Source of the DNA: Beta vulgaris subsp. vulgaris | Lineage: Eukaryota > Streptophyta > Magnoliopsida > Caryophyllales > Amaranthaceae | Direction of reading: 5' to 3' | DNA: 64,000 bases | NCBI RefSeq assembly: GCF_026745355.1 | Contig: NC_079202.1 | Span: 529,001-593,000, forward strand | Part shown: positions 9,905-20,971 of the stretch, in pieces | Position numbering within the stretch: the stretch's first letter is position 1 | How the letters are laid out: each line of letters begins with the position of its first letter | Translations under genes and position numbers: made by a program | Notes under the pieces: model-generated | The model's database searches: none | What the model was told of the DNA's origin: nothing | What the model saw: only the letters and a program-made list of their open reading frames with translations

Positions 9905-10529
9905 AATGATGGGGTTGGAGATTATGTAACTTACATATATCCATTTAATATTATAATATAATCCTCTCATCGATTAGTAGTACTAGCTAGATTTTATGAA
10001 TTATGAATTATGAATTATCATGGAGACGAGCTTTCCTTTCTTCTTTTCCCATTTTCTCATAGGAAAAGAAGAAAGACAAGATGTCTTTGTTTGTAATAAT
10101 ACTTAGTTTTGCTTCTTAATTCCAGATTTTTCTGACTTTTAAGGCTCAAAGTGCCTTGCAACTGTCTTTTCTCTTTTTCTTACATCTTGCTCTTAGTGGT
10201 GGGGTGTCCTCCTGACTATTAACAAGTCTGAATATAAAGCTAATAGCTTTTGTTTAGGTCTTTTAGCTTCGAGCCAAAGGACACTCAAGTCCACGTCCCT
10301 ATTAATGTTCATGTACAATGTACATAGCATTTTGTAGTATTTGAACCGCGCTTAATTAGCTCAAAGTCTAAATACAATTAACATCCACATATAGCAACTA
10401 ATATTCAAAGAAAAATCTACAGTTCAGTTCATAAGATCGTGACTTGTGATGTGTTGTGCCACTTTTTATATAATAATTGTGACAATAATGATACGGTTTA
10501 ACTTTAATGAAGGTGTCTTAACTGTCATG
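9905..10529. other. WOX4 3' flank
   Basis: No gene. Contains the hairpin at 10036-10075 and an AT-rich run. The transition into gypsy-derived sequence is near 10530; no LTR marks it. Confidence 0.5.
10036..10075. other. Perfect 14-bp stem-loop downstream of WOX4
   Basis: CTTTCTTCTTTTCC at 10036-10049 is perfectly complementary to GGAAAAGAAGAAAG at 10062-10075, with a 12-base loop. It lies about 130 bases after the WOX4 stop, probably in the 3' untranslated region. A role in mRNA 3'-end formation or stability is possible but untested. Confidence 0.7.
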
Positions 10530-11506
10530 AGGATATGAGAGTAGGTAAGGTTGTGTTGTACCTTAAGGATGAGGGGCTGACTTGTGGTGGAGAGTAAATG
10601 GAGCTAGACTGAGTGTTGTGGAAGGTTTTACTTGGGATTCTTTTGTTAAGGGGGAAGTTTTACCCCGCATTTATGAGGAAACAGAAAGTCTAGGAGTTTA
10701 TCAACCTTAGGATGGATAGTATGACCATCTCCAAGTACTATAGCAAGTTCATAGCACTGTCGGTGTTTGCACCTGAGTTAGTAGCTACTGAGGAGTTAAA
10801 GACTCAAAGGTTTGAGCAAGGTCTGACTGAGGAGATACAACTGGGGTTAGGAGGTTAGACTTTCTCATCACTAGATATTGTGTATGGAAGAGCCGCCATA
10901 TTTATGGTCTTTAGTCAAGGCATGATAAGAAGAATTATGTAGTGGGAGAGAAAAGAAAGGATTTCAATACTACGGAAAATAAAGGAAACTTCAAGATTCA
11001 AGAGGAATAGAAATGGGATTAGAAATTTCCAAGGCAGAAATAATCAGGGCAACAATAAGGGTCAATATGAGAAAGTGTACCATTGTAAGAAGTGCAGTAA
11101 TAACTACCCTGGTAGAGGTCGTAAAAGAGACCCAGTAACCTATAACTATTGCCAAAAGAAGGGCCATAGGGAGTATGAGTGCTTTGCCAAGCAAAAGAAG
11201 GAGCAGAATGGCAATGGGTGTGGTGACCAGGTTAGATTGGGGTTCAACCAGTCGGGAAACCAAGGTTCTAAGCCTGTAGGGTCACTAAACAACCGAGGGA
11301 ATTTCAATAAGCTTGCTAGTGAGAACCTCAACCAGAATAAGGCTCCAGGTAAACTGCACGTGATGAATCGCAATGAAGCTGAAAGATCTGCCAATGTAGG
11401 ATCTAGTACTTTTTCTATTAACTCCGTTGTTCTAGTTAAAACGTTGTTTGATTCAGGGGCGACTTATTCTTTCTGTCGTCCTCTCTCCTTAAGAGTATGG
11501 GGTTAG
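10530..11506 (+). pseudogene. Gypsy Gag and protease start, broken
   Basis: Gag remnants occur in shifting frames: VEGFTWDSF near 10625 and FAPELVATEELKTQRFEQGL near 10770. The frame 11075-11506 has the zinc knuckle CQKKGHREYEC and, at its end, the protease active site LFDSGATYSF. Another knuckle-like C-rich patch precedes it at 11080-11110. Confidence 0.8.
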
Positions 11507-12280
11507 TAGATTTTGAAGTAATTGACTTGCCTATTAGTATAACTACTGGGGAGATCATAAGGTGTACCAAATTGTTTAAGAATTTGCCTATGAAGATAGG
11601 AGACTGTGTATTTCCTTCAGATTTAGAGTTCAATTTGGGAGACCTAAATGTTATTCTTGGGGATGAACTGCCTAAGTTTCTACAAGGCCAAGATAGACTG
11701 TGAAGTTCAGATTGTAGTTTTGAGAAACCCTTTGTAAAAATTGACCTCCGATGGACGTTTTGGAAGCTTAAGAATTTTGGAGTTATTTCTGCAATGCAAG
11801 TGAGGAAATGGATGAAGAAGGGGTGTGAGCCATATTTCTTTAGTGTGCAGGATGTCAGTAAAGAAATTGGGGTAAATATTAAGGATGTTCTAATTGTGAA
11901 TGAGTTTATGGGTGTATTTTCGAGTGAGATTTCGGATATGCCACTTGCTAGAGTTGTTGAATTCACCATAGACTTAGTTCCTGGAACTGCACCTATATCA
12001 AAAGGACCTTATAGAATGGCACCACCTGAGATGAGTGAGTTGAAGATGCAATTGCAGGAGTTGCTGGATAACGGCTATATTAGTCATAGTGTATCACCTT
12101 GGGGAGCTCCTGTATTGTTTGTGAAGAAGAAGGATGGGAGTATGAGGTTATGTATTGACTATAGGAAACTGAATAATGTAACCATAAAAAACAAGTATCA
12201 TCATTTGCCTAGAATAGATGACCTATTCGACCAATTAAATGGAGCGAGTGTGTTCTCGAAGATCGATTTACACCCCGGTA
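11497..12280 (+). pseudogene. Gypsy protease end and RT, first piece
   Basis: Frame 11497-11703 gives a protease C-terminal half (GDLNVILGDELPKF). Frame 11794-12280 carries the linker and RT start: [47 protein letters not shown] and [11 protein letters not shown] is interrupted after the codon for Gly at 12277-12279 by the insertion at 12281. Confidence 0.85.
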
Positions 12281-14744
12281 ATTCTCTCTTTTCAGAAACA
12301 TCTTTTCAATATAAAATATAGAGAATTATCAAAGCATTATCGCCCGTGTGATAACGTATCAGCTTATTCAGAATTTTACAGCGGAAAACATATAACTAAA
12401 CTTCATACTTTAATATAATAAATAAATAAGTAAATAAGTATTTAAAACCAAACTCTATAAACGTCTACTCAAATCAAACTTATTATAATATATTCCTACT
12501 AATGCAATAAATATAATAATAGATTACACAAGCTCTCCATTTCTAGATTCTCAATGATGCAACATCTGCGAACTTGTAAATGTCAATGCTGTAAAGAATC
12601 TGCTCACCAAAATGGACATCACAGGATAAATAAGGCAAAGTCATGATCAACAATCACAAACAAAGCACTTAATCAGCAAAGCTTAGTACTACATAGTATT
12701 ACATAAACATTCCTAACATGATACTAATAAATAATATGCAAGGATAAATAATAATATAACAATATAATATTCTGCAGATAACTTTTACTGAACTAAACTT
12801 TAAACATCTTTTTATTACTTTAATGGAATAGTTATTGGACTTGAGTTGTCTTATCTAAACTTGCCTTCACCTAGGAAGACGAAATACGGGCGCGAATCTG
12901 TATTCCATAATGACCTGCCATATCGAGGAACCTTTGAAAAATAGGAATGGAATCCATTTTCCAGAAAAAGCCATGGGCTACCACCATGTACTCCAACTCT
13001 TGATTGCCCAACGCTAGACGTGCACGAGTCTAAAGTTTGTTAATATCCAAGTTACACTTTACGTGATTTACAATTTATTACTTGTCATGACACACACAAG
13101 TAATACAGAAATATCAAATCAAACATTCACAATTGAACTTCTTTTTATCTTAGAATTTAATAAGTGATCACACAACTTACAATCCAAGATTACTTTATTT
13201 AATTTCAATCTTTCTTATTTTGTTGAACCTAGCCAACAATCAATCTTACCTTTCAAAAACTTATCAACTTACCAAATAAGGCCCACAGTCTTCATAAAGT
13301 AGTGAAAATAATATCATAAGGGAACACATGATTCAACATGATTCAATCTCAATAATATATTAATTCCTCCATGTGAATTAATAACTAAAGTTCCCATCCA
13401 CATGCTTGCATCAACAATTTCATACAAACATGATAATCTTTAACTCATAATCAAATCTCTATATCAACATGTTCCTATATACATGATACTACAACTTTTC
13501 CTTCTTAAATCATGGTATTATATCACATAGCATATATGTATGTACGTACCTTGTGTAAACAAACTGATAGGCCACCTTTAATCACTTTAAAAGTCACTTA
13601 TTGAATAATCTCCGCCTAAAACAACCAATATAAATCAAAGTCAATATTCTAAATAAAATCCAGCATCTTAAAATACTTTAAATCCTCTTTAAAAATATTT
13701 AAAAGTTGTTTTTACCATTAAAACTTCAATTACTTATCTTATCTAGTATAGTACTACTATACTAGTAATTAAAATCCATAAAACTCCATTATTAAAGCCC
13801 TTTCTAAAATTCCAGCAACTTATAAAATTATAAACTCTCTTTAAACATACTTAAACATGCTAAATTTATAATTTAAATCAATCTCATAGTTTATAACATG
13901 GTATTATGATTTTTCAATATTTAACACCCTAAAAATCCATGCTTTGATAATTAAAACTCAATCTAAAAATAATAATCAAATCTGAAATTTTATTCTTTTA
14001 ATACATAATATATATAAATCAAGATTAATCATTAAAACAGTAATTTAAAGTTAATAATCATGATAAGTATTAAAATAAAGCATAAAGATGAGCTTTAATG
14101 GAAACTTGAAGAAGAAGAAAAGAAATTAACCAACAATTCAAAGAACCAAGAAGAGGAAGAGGCACCGAAAACAAGGAGGACACGCTGCAGCAGTGGCGCA
14201 CAAAGGGAATGGAGGTGTGGTGACGTTTCTTGTCGAAGAAGAAACATTACTTGAAGAAGAAGAAAGAAAACTTGAGAGAGAACAGAAGAATCAGGTGAAA
14301 GAGGAGAAGTAATGGGGGCCGACTGGTATGCTGGAGGAGAGAGAAAATAAATCTTTGTGTTGTAAAATAATTGGGTCCAATGTATTTATAAAGAGGCTTT
14401 TCCTTTTGGACTTAGAAAAAGGAGATTGGGTTCAAATAGAGTTTGATGATGAATAGGATTAATGAATTAGATCTCCTAACATCAATATAAATCCTTTTCC
14501 TATACTTAGAATTTTGGATTTCTCAAGCTCATTAAAATTTCTTTTCCAAATCAAATTAGTATTTCAAATATTTTTCAAAGCATGTCTAAATAAAATATTT
14601 TTAACTTCCTTAAATCCGTAAAATAATTCTTTCGACTTTCAAAATAGTCAACCTTCTTTAAATAAATAAATTATGTCTAAATATAAATATATAAATACTA
14701 AAATATATTTATAAAATCCATAAATGTACGGGGGATTACATTCA
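12281..14744. mobile_element. Unclassified 2.46-kb insertion in the gypsy RT
   Basis: The RT reading (HPG then YHQL) resumes at 14746 after 2464 foreign bases. GGTA is present on both sides (12277-12280 and 14746-14749), consistent with a 4-5 bp target duplication. A second repeated TTCAG lies just inside both edges (12291-12295, 14741-14745). On the minus strand the insert begins TGTAATCCCCCGTAC, similar to the start of some large non-coding plant LTRs, but the other end lacks the matching CA. It is AT-rich with no frame over 60 codons. Best guess is a solo LTR or other non-autonomous element. Confidence 0.7.
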
Positions 14745-14914
14745 GGGTATCACTAGTTGAGGGTAGCTGATAAGGATGTACCTAAGACTGCATTTAGGAC
14801 GCGTTATGATCATCATGAGTTCACTAATGTCGTTTGGGTTAGCTAATGCTCCTGCCATATTTATGGATTTGATTAATAGGATTTTCCATGAGTTCTTAGA
14901 CAAGTTCGTGGTGG
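14745..14914 (+). pseudogene. Gypsy RT, second piece
   Basis: Continues [22 protein letters not shown], then after a frame change [19 protein letters not shown] and FLDKFVV, the palm region just before the catalytic FIDD. Cut by the CACTA element after TGG at 14912-14914. Confidence 0.85.
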
Positions 14915-15408
14915 CACTAATAGAAAAGGGACGATTTGCGTCGCCCCATTTGCGTTGCATGAAAGGCAAAACAACGCAAAAACATAATTTGCGTCGCATG
15001 CTATGAAGAGTGCGACGCAAAACATCATTGCATAATAAGCACCAGATACGAACTATATGCGTCGTACCCTATTGATGTGCGATGCATATAGCTCATGTGC
15101 GTCGGACCCTTAGGCCCATCTGACGCACATCGCTGCATCCAAGCGACAAAATTTGAAGCCTATATGCGTCGCACTTAAATATTGTGCGTTGCAAAAGGCT
15201 AATTTGCGTCAGACCCCTTGGCCCATCTGACGCAGATCAGCCTAAAAGCCTAACTCACTTTTTAAAACCCTAGCACCTTCTAACTCTTGTGTCTCTCTCT
15301 CACCCTCAAACCCTAAAAATATACGAGCAGCGTCTCTCTCTCACCCTCTCACTCTCAAATCCTCAAACCCTAAAAGCACCAAAGCTGCGTCTCTCTCTCA
15401 CCCTCAAA

Positions 15409-15458
<50 letters not shown>

Positions 15459-16624
15459 TCCCTCTTTCTCTCCTCCTCAGGCGAACATCGAATAACGAAC
15501 AACATTCTAGAACAACGAACAACGAAATTATTTGTTTGATATGCCACCGCCATGGATGAATTCTCCGACTTTGATATGAACGAACACTCTTTCTCTCTCA
15601 CTTTGACAAGTTTGGTTTTTTTTTTTTCAATTTTTCAATCTGATTTTATAGTTTCGTAGTCTACAATTTTCTGTTTTCAGATCTACAATTTCGTTTTTTC
15701 ATTTTTTTATTTTTTATATCTAATTTACTGTTTTATTTTTGGCATTTTAATTTTCTGTCTTCGAGTTTTATGCATCTGAAAATTATGTCCTTCTATTTTT
15801 TTTACTTTTTATACCTGATTTTTTATTTACTTTTTTTTGGCATTTATCCTAGTCTAGGATTTTCTTTTTAATTCTCTGAAATTCTTACTTTCATTTGCAG
15901 ATCTGTTTTTGGTTCTTCTCGAAGTCTTCTTCGTTGGAAATTGAAGGAAATTGAAGTTAGGTGCTTTTTGTGTCGACTTCGCACATGTCTCTCTCCTCTA
16001 GATCTTCCTGGTTTCGCTTCTTCCATAATCAATTTCGCTTTTTTGTGTTGATTTTTATTCCATGTTCATTGAGCTTTTTAATTTTGCGCTGTAAATTCCC
16101 CCTTTCGTTGTTGTTTTCAGTTTTAGGAATTTTGTTGGTTTTGTTTTGTGTTCGAGTTGTAAATTATGGAATTTTGTTGGTTTATTGTTTTGTGTTAGCT
16201 TCTTCACTAATTCGAGAATCGTTTTTTAATCGCTTCCTATGCTGATATGTAACCGCTTTTTGAGGGCGTTTTTGTTTTTCCTCGAATGCAGTACTAAAGC
16301 ATTCATGCTTTAGTACTGTTTTTTTTTGTTTTCACAAATCATTATTTGCGTCGCATGCTTGGCCATGTGCGACGCAAATGCTCTTCATCTGCATCGCACC
16401 TTGCCAATAATCCGACGCAGATGGGTTCTGATGGGTGCTGCTTGCAGATCATGTGTGTCGGGCGTTGCTTAGTGTCTGACGCACATAGACTATAATATGC
16501 GTCGTATCCTAATCTGACGCAGATCGTGTCTTTATCATTTGCGTCGAGACCTGTGTCGTCGGACCGATGTCCGACGCAAATGGTACTCCAAGGTCCGACG
16601 CAAATCGTTATTTCTTTACTAGTG
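14915..16624. mobile_element. Non-autonomous CACTA (En/Spm) transposon
   Basis: The 1710-bp element starts CACTAATAG and ends CTTTACTAGTG, with terminal inverted repeats CACTARTARA...ACGATTTGCGTCG. It is flanked by the 3-bp duplication TGG (14912-14914, 16625-16627). Excision restores the RT reading V-V-F-I-D-D. Both subterminal zones (14930-15240, 16345-16605) are packed with short direct and inverted copies of TTTGCGTCG/CGACGCAAA, the expected transposase-binding clusters. The core holds a long CT microsatellite (15409-15455) and T-rich sequence but no transposase. Confidence 0.92.
15285..16320. repeat. CACTA core: CT microsatellite and T-rich sequence
   Basis: Between the subterminal repeat zones lies a region with three imperfect copies of a CTCTCACCCTCAAACCCTA-type unit (about 15290-15410), a (CT)n run (15409-15455), and T-rich DNA to 16320. 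The pattern looks like a captured 5' untranslated region and intron of a host gene, as seen in other plant CACTA elements, but I cannot name a donor. Confidence 0.4.
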
Positions 16625-16750
16625 TGGTATTCATTGATGATATTCTGATATATTCGAGGAATGAAGTAGAGCATGATGAGCACTTGAGGATTATATTGGA
16701 GAAGCTTAGGAAGAATCAATTGTATGTCAAGTTCTCTAAGTGTGAGTTCC
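16625..16750 (+). pseudogene. Gypsy RT, third piece with catalytic FIDD
   Basis: Encodes [20 protein letters not shown] and [13 protein letters not shown], the catalytic Asp pair and following thumb start. Cut after GTTCC by the next insertion. Confidence 0.9.
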
Positions 16751-18284
16751 TGATATGTCATAATTATATACAGTTTTTAGATGCATTTTGATTGCATTTA
16801 AAACTCCTTTTAGAGCATTTAGGTGCATAATGGCATGAATTACGTAAGTTGTGCTCTACTACTCCCCGTTTGCGTGTTTCGATGATCTTCATATTATTTT
16901 GATGCAAATTGATTATGATTATCTAAGATCGAGCCTATTAATCATTGAAGATGAAGATAGCTTGCACAAGGATCACAATGCATCCGTTCGGGATGATTTC
17001 GAGTTAGAATGAAGCAAAGAGCTAGTGAAAGAAAAGCCAAAACTGACACTTGTTCACTATTTTGATCATTCTTTTGATATAAAATTGATAATCAAGAAAT
17101 TCCAGTTGTGTTGGAAACTAGACTTCAAGGGTTTCCAATAATAGGTCACACACCCGAATCAAACTTCTGGTTTGAGAGATACTACCTTTGCAGTTTTCCC
17201 GCACGGTCTACCGGGCGAGATGAAATTTTCACCTTAATGCAAGGCATGTTAGCCCGGTCAACCGGGCGAGAAAGGAGCCAAAATCTCTTGCTCGCTCGAT
17301 CGGGTGGGTTCGCCCGGTTGAACGGGCGGATTTTCCTTTTTGTCGTAGAGGTTGAAGCACCGTCGCTCAACCGGGCGGATTTCGCCCAGTCGACCGGGCC
17401 GTTTTCTGGAACGGTTATTTTTGCCTTTTTTAGTCGGTTTTGTAAAAAGTATAAATAGGTTTTTAGTATTTTCGATTAGACTATTTTACTTTCTACGTTT
17501 TTAGGGCTAAATACTTAGTTTTTCTCTCTCTAGATTGGTATGAACTTTTACCTTAGAAGATTATAGAGATCGTTGATTTCGTTTCCATTATTCCTTAATC
17601 ATTCGGTATTCATCTTTACTCTACTTAATTTAATGAATTCTTTTACTTTTATCATGTTTATTGAGTTTATTATTATCATGAGCGAGTAGTCTATTTGTAG
17701 GGCTTAGAGAGGGAAGCCATGTTTATACCTTTTCTTTATTGTGGTTTGATGTTCTTCGATATTTGGATTGAATTAGAATAATTCATGTTGATTTTGTTAT
17801 GCATGTTTAATTCATGTAATTTTTGCGCATATCATGAGTTATGTTTAGCTAATAAGAATTAGAATCGAAAGATCGTATTCATTAGAGGAGGCCTATTACA
17901 CTAGGTAGGTTTGATTATGTTGAGCGACTGTCATATCATATGTTAATCTAAGAGTTGTTAATGCCTGACCAAGGATTAGTGAAATACTCTATTTATTCGA
18001 ACTTCAATCCAAATATTGTTGAACTATATTGTAGTGATTAGATTGGTATAAGCATGGTGGACCGATCAATTACCCTAGGTTTTTAATTATTTGATAAACC
18101 TACATCATTTTGTGTTCTAGTTTATTCTAGTTTAGTTATTAATTCTTCAATTAATTTTCTCTCTTGAAGTAGTTAAATAATTGACCATAAATCTGTAGAA
18201 CTCCTCTCTTTGTGGATCGACCCGTATTTGCCAATTTCTGCTAAACAGACACTGTGCACTTGCGGTATATTTTAAATCCCATCC
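16751..18284 (+). mobile_element. LTR-like insertion (probable solo LTR), 1.53 kb
   Basis: Flanked by GTTCC at 16746-16750 and 18285-18289; removing it restores the RT reading. It starts TGATATGTCATAATTATA and ends near CACTGTGCACTTGCGGTATA followed by AAATCCCATCC, the style of large gypsy LTRs (Athila/Tat type), with no gene inside. The final bases are not the canonical CA. At 17195-17400 it carries four spaced palindromic CCCGG-N-CCGGG motifs. Confidence 0.75.
17195..17402. repeat. Array of CCCGGT/ACCGGGC palindromes in the LTR-like element
   Basis: Four related inverted-repeat units: near 17200-17218, 17252-17268 (GCCCGGTCAACCGGGC), 17311-17328 (CGCCCGGTTGAACGGGCG) and 17383-17400 (CGCCCAGTCGACCGGGCC). 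The spacers differ in sequence and are about 35-55 bases. A GC-rich island in otherwise AT-rich DNA. Confidence 0.8.
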
Positions 18285-18960
18285 GTTCCATTTGGAGAAG
18301 GTAGCATTTTTGGGTCACTATGTGTCAAAGGAAGGAGTCTCTATAGATCCTGCCAAGATTCAAGCTGTGAGTAAGTGGCCAACTCCAAAGAATGTGTCAG
18401 ACATTAGAATTTTCCTAGATCTAGCTGGCTATTATAGGAGATAAGTGAGAGATTTCTTGAAGATAGTGAGGCCAAGGATCAATTTGATGAAGAAAGAGTC
18501 AAAGTGGAGTGAAAAATGTGAAGAAGCCTTTCAGACTTTAAAGGAACGTTTAACCTTCGCACCTGTTTTGACCCTGCCTGGAAAAAATGAGGAATTTGAG
18601 GTGAAGAATGGTTTGGGATGTGTGTTACAGCAGAATGGGAAGGTAATCATGTATGCGTCGCGTCAATTGAAACCTTATGAGGCTAATTACCTTACCCACA
18701 ACCTAGAGTTAGCCACTATAGTGTTTGCATTGATGATTGGGAGACATTACCTTTACGGGATAACCTGTAAGATATTTACCGACATAAGAGTTTGAAGTAC
18801 GTTTTCACCCCGAAAGACCTTAATATGAGATAGAGAAGATGGTTGGAGTTGATTAAGAACTATGACTTAGACATCCAATATAATGAGGGGAAAGCAAATG
18901 TAATTGTTGATGCCTTGAGTAAGAAGTCGAGCCATAGTGTGAGTGCCTCTTCTTTCTTCT
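18285..18960 (+). pseudogene. Gypsy RT thumb and RNase H
   Basis: Reads VAFLGHYVSKEGVSIDPAKI, then a stop at about 18441 (YYRR followed by stop). The frame 18445-18795 has RNase H-type sequence ([20 protein letters not shown] and [16 protein letters not shown]), another frame break at about 18796 and the end motif YNEGKANVIVDALS. The usual first RNase H catalytic motif (D-A-S) before GLGCVL appears lost. Sequence similarity ends near 18960. Confidence 0.85.
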
Positions 18961-19611
18961 TCTCTCTACCTTTTCAGTTGTTCAACTTTTAATTATAGTA
19001 GAATTAAAAGTAACTCAAAAGAAGTCAAGTATATTCATAAAAATTAACTCAATTTATAAATTCATCTCACTTAAAATAGCACACTCATTATTGGACACTC
19101 ATTATTTTATCATCCTTATATATTGTGATTAACTAAAAAAGAATGAGTTTCCTATAAGTATGGTATTTATTACACAACACCATGGTTACAATTATACTTA
19201 CCTCATTTATTTTATGAGGTATTGAAAATCCTCCCTTTTTAAGAGTCAAGAGTCCTCTCTCGCCAATCTTGTCGAGGCCATTTTTGGTGTAGACAACTTA
19301 ACCTTGATGTTTGATTCTCACATCCTACTCGAAAACTTGCTTTGATAGTTAATATTTCTACACTGAAGCTATGTTTAGTTCACCTTAAATTTTCTAATCT
19401 GAATTTATTTGATCTGATCTGAACTTATTTTTTCTGATCTGATCTGAACTTATTTTTTCTGATCAGATCTCAAAAACCACACCGAAAAATGGGAATAGGT
19501 TTCATCTTGCAAAAAAATTTAAGTTTGTGGTTTTTTTCGCAAAAAATGCTTTTAAAAGGTATTTTCTCGCAAAATTGAACATTTAAAAGATTTTTTTTTG
19601 ACAAATTTTTC
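18961..19611. repeat. Intergenic DNA with short tandem repeat and a TIR fragment
   Basis: No gene. 19385-19465 has three imperfect copies of a TTTCTGATCTGATCTGAACT-type unit. 19495-19611 (TTTTTCGCAAAAAATGCTTT and following bases) resembles one arm of the foldback element at 53510-54400 and is probably a single-ended relic of that family. Confidence 0.5.
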
Positions 19612-19828
19612 TACTTCCTCCATTTCAATTTAGTTGTGACACTTTCTATTTTAGAAAATTTCGATTTAGTTGTGACACTTTCATTTTAGGTAATAACATC
19701 TCTCTATCTCTCCTATCACATGGGACATTTTCTTTTTCTTTTTCTTTTTCTATCTCTCTCCTCTCCAAAAATTGCCTAAAAGTCCGTAATTTTAAAAGTG
19801 TCACAATTAAATTGAAACGAATGAAGTA
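19612..19828. mobile_element. Stowaway MITE, 217 bp
   Basis: Terminal repeats of about 31 bases: TACTTCCTCCATTTCAATTT at the left and AAATTGAAACGAATGAAGTA at the right, both followed inward by TAG/ATTGTGACAC. A partial internal repeat of the left end is at 19663-19690. Confidence 0.8.
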
Positions 19829-20480
19829 TGTTGGAGTTCAGGCTTGGAAAAGCCTTGGCTCATTTTGTTGTTTGTCCCACATTGCTTGTGGGAGGGAATC
19901 TCTTCATGTTTATATATTTCCTCCCTCCTTCCATCTATTGAGTTGGTTTCTAGAGATACTTTTGTGGTTGGATGATATGTTTGGTTTGGGCCTTGGGCCT
20001 TGGGGAATAAACTTAACTTAACTAAAGTTTTGGACCTGGGAGCTACGCGTGTGTGGCTGTTGAAATTCTGTAACGTTTTACCGTTACAGTATTCATGGCA
20101 ATCCCTAATTATCCGCCCATTGATTTCTGTCTTGATTTTTGTCCGTTTTTGGCTTGATTTTTCCCTATAAAATTAGTGCCTTCTGTTCAGTCAAATATAC
20201 ACAAATACAATCTCTCTCTTCTTCCTTCTCTTCTCTTCTCTCTTCCTGGGTTTTCGTGCTTATCTCCAAAGCTCAGTTTGCTAGTGGTGGCATTCTTAGC
20301 TACTGTGTTAACCTTGGGGAGCATTCCGACCACGTTCGATAACCATCAGTGGCGGGCCGTAATTGCTTTCAAGTCCGTGGTCTCCTATCACGACAGAGTT
20401 CTGAAAGCTCTTTTTCTGCCTTTGCGAATCTTTTATTCGAACAAAGTATATGATTACATATAACCCAATAGTATATGGAT
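19829..20480 (+). mobile_element. Probable copia-type LTR fragment
   Basis: Starts TGTTGGAGTTCAGG directly after the MITE and contains a GTCCCACATTGCTTGTGGGA inverted repeat, a TATA-like TATATATTTCC and, at the end, TTCAAGTCCGTGGTCTCCTA. A diverged relative with an internal deletion is at 21296-21690 (shared CTTGGGGAATAAAC and AATTGCTTTCAAGTC). LTR identity is inferred from this style; no internal domain or TSD is found. Confidence 0.45.
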
Positions 20481-20971
20481 GAAGATAAGTACATTGTGCA
20501 TCTTTGATTCTTTTCTAGTCAGTATTTAGTGTATTAATCTAGGTAACATATACAGTACAATAAAACAATGTTTTCTGATAGTCACAAAGTCAAACTACCC
20601 ATAAATTTATCATAAACGCATGGCCGTCAGAAAGTTGTGATTCCACCACTACGTTAGTTCTCGTTTAAGCATAACCGAGTTGTCTTTTGCTTCATAATAG
20701 CCACATTAATGCCTTCCATAATTTTTTTTTAATATAACAGATTAGAATCAACAGCAAAGCGATACAAAGTCGTGGCTTATATAGAAGCAACTATAATGTG
20801 TATATATATATAAAATATTATCATCCAAGAATTCTGCCGGCGACCGTCTGCCTGAGAATCTACTTTATCAATTTGCCGGCAACCTCTGTTAGCTGTCTAG
20901 GATAGCATACCCAAAAGTTTTGCTTATCATAAAGATAGAATGTCTATTTGAAATTCAAGTTCACTACAGGG
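20481..20971. other. Intergenic DNA, nothing recognised
   Basis: AT-rich with no credible coding frame or terminal repeat. Confidence 0.4.

Larger units (their letters stand above)
10530..18960 (+). mobile_element. Degenerate Ty3/gypsy retrotransposon fragment with three nested insertions
   Basis: In plus orientation the pieces are Gag (10530-11506), protease (11420-11703), RT in three pieces (11794-12280, 14745-14914, 16625-16750) and the RT end with RNase H (18285-18960). Order PR-RT-RH and motifs ([34 protein letters not shown]) indicate Ty3/gypsy, most like plant chromoviruses of the Del/Tekay type. No LTRs, no integrase, no chromodomain are seen, so both ends are lost. Stops and frame changes are frequent; this is an old relic. 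Confidence 0.9.

Noticed and set aside
11075..12321. Possible host retropepsin or domesticated gypsy Gag/RT gene
   Set aside because: Frames change repeatedly and RT is physically split by three insertions.
20139..20463. Two overlapping frames of 67 and 95 codons that look like secreted peptides
   Set aside because: They fall inside an LTR-like repeat with a diverged second copy at 21296; no conserved frame between copies.
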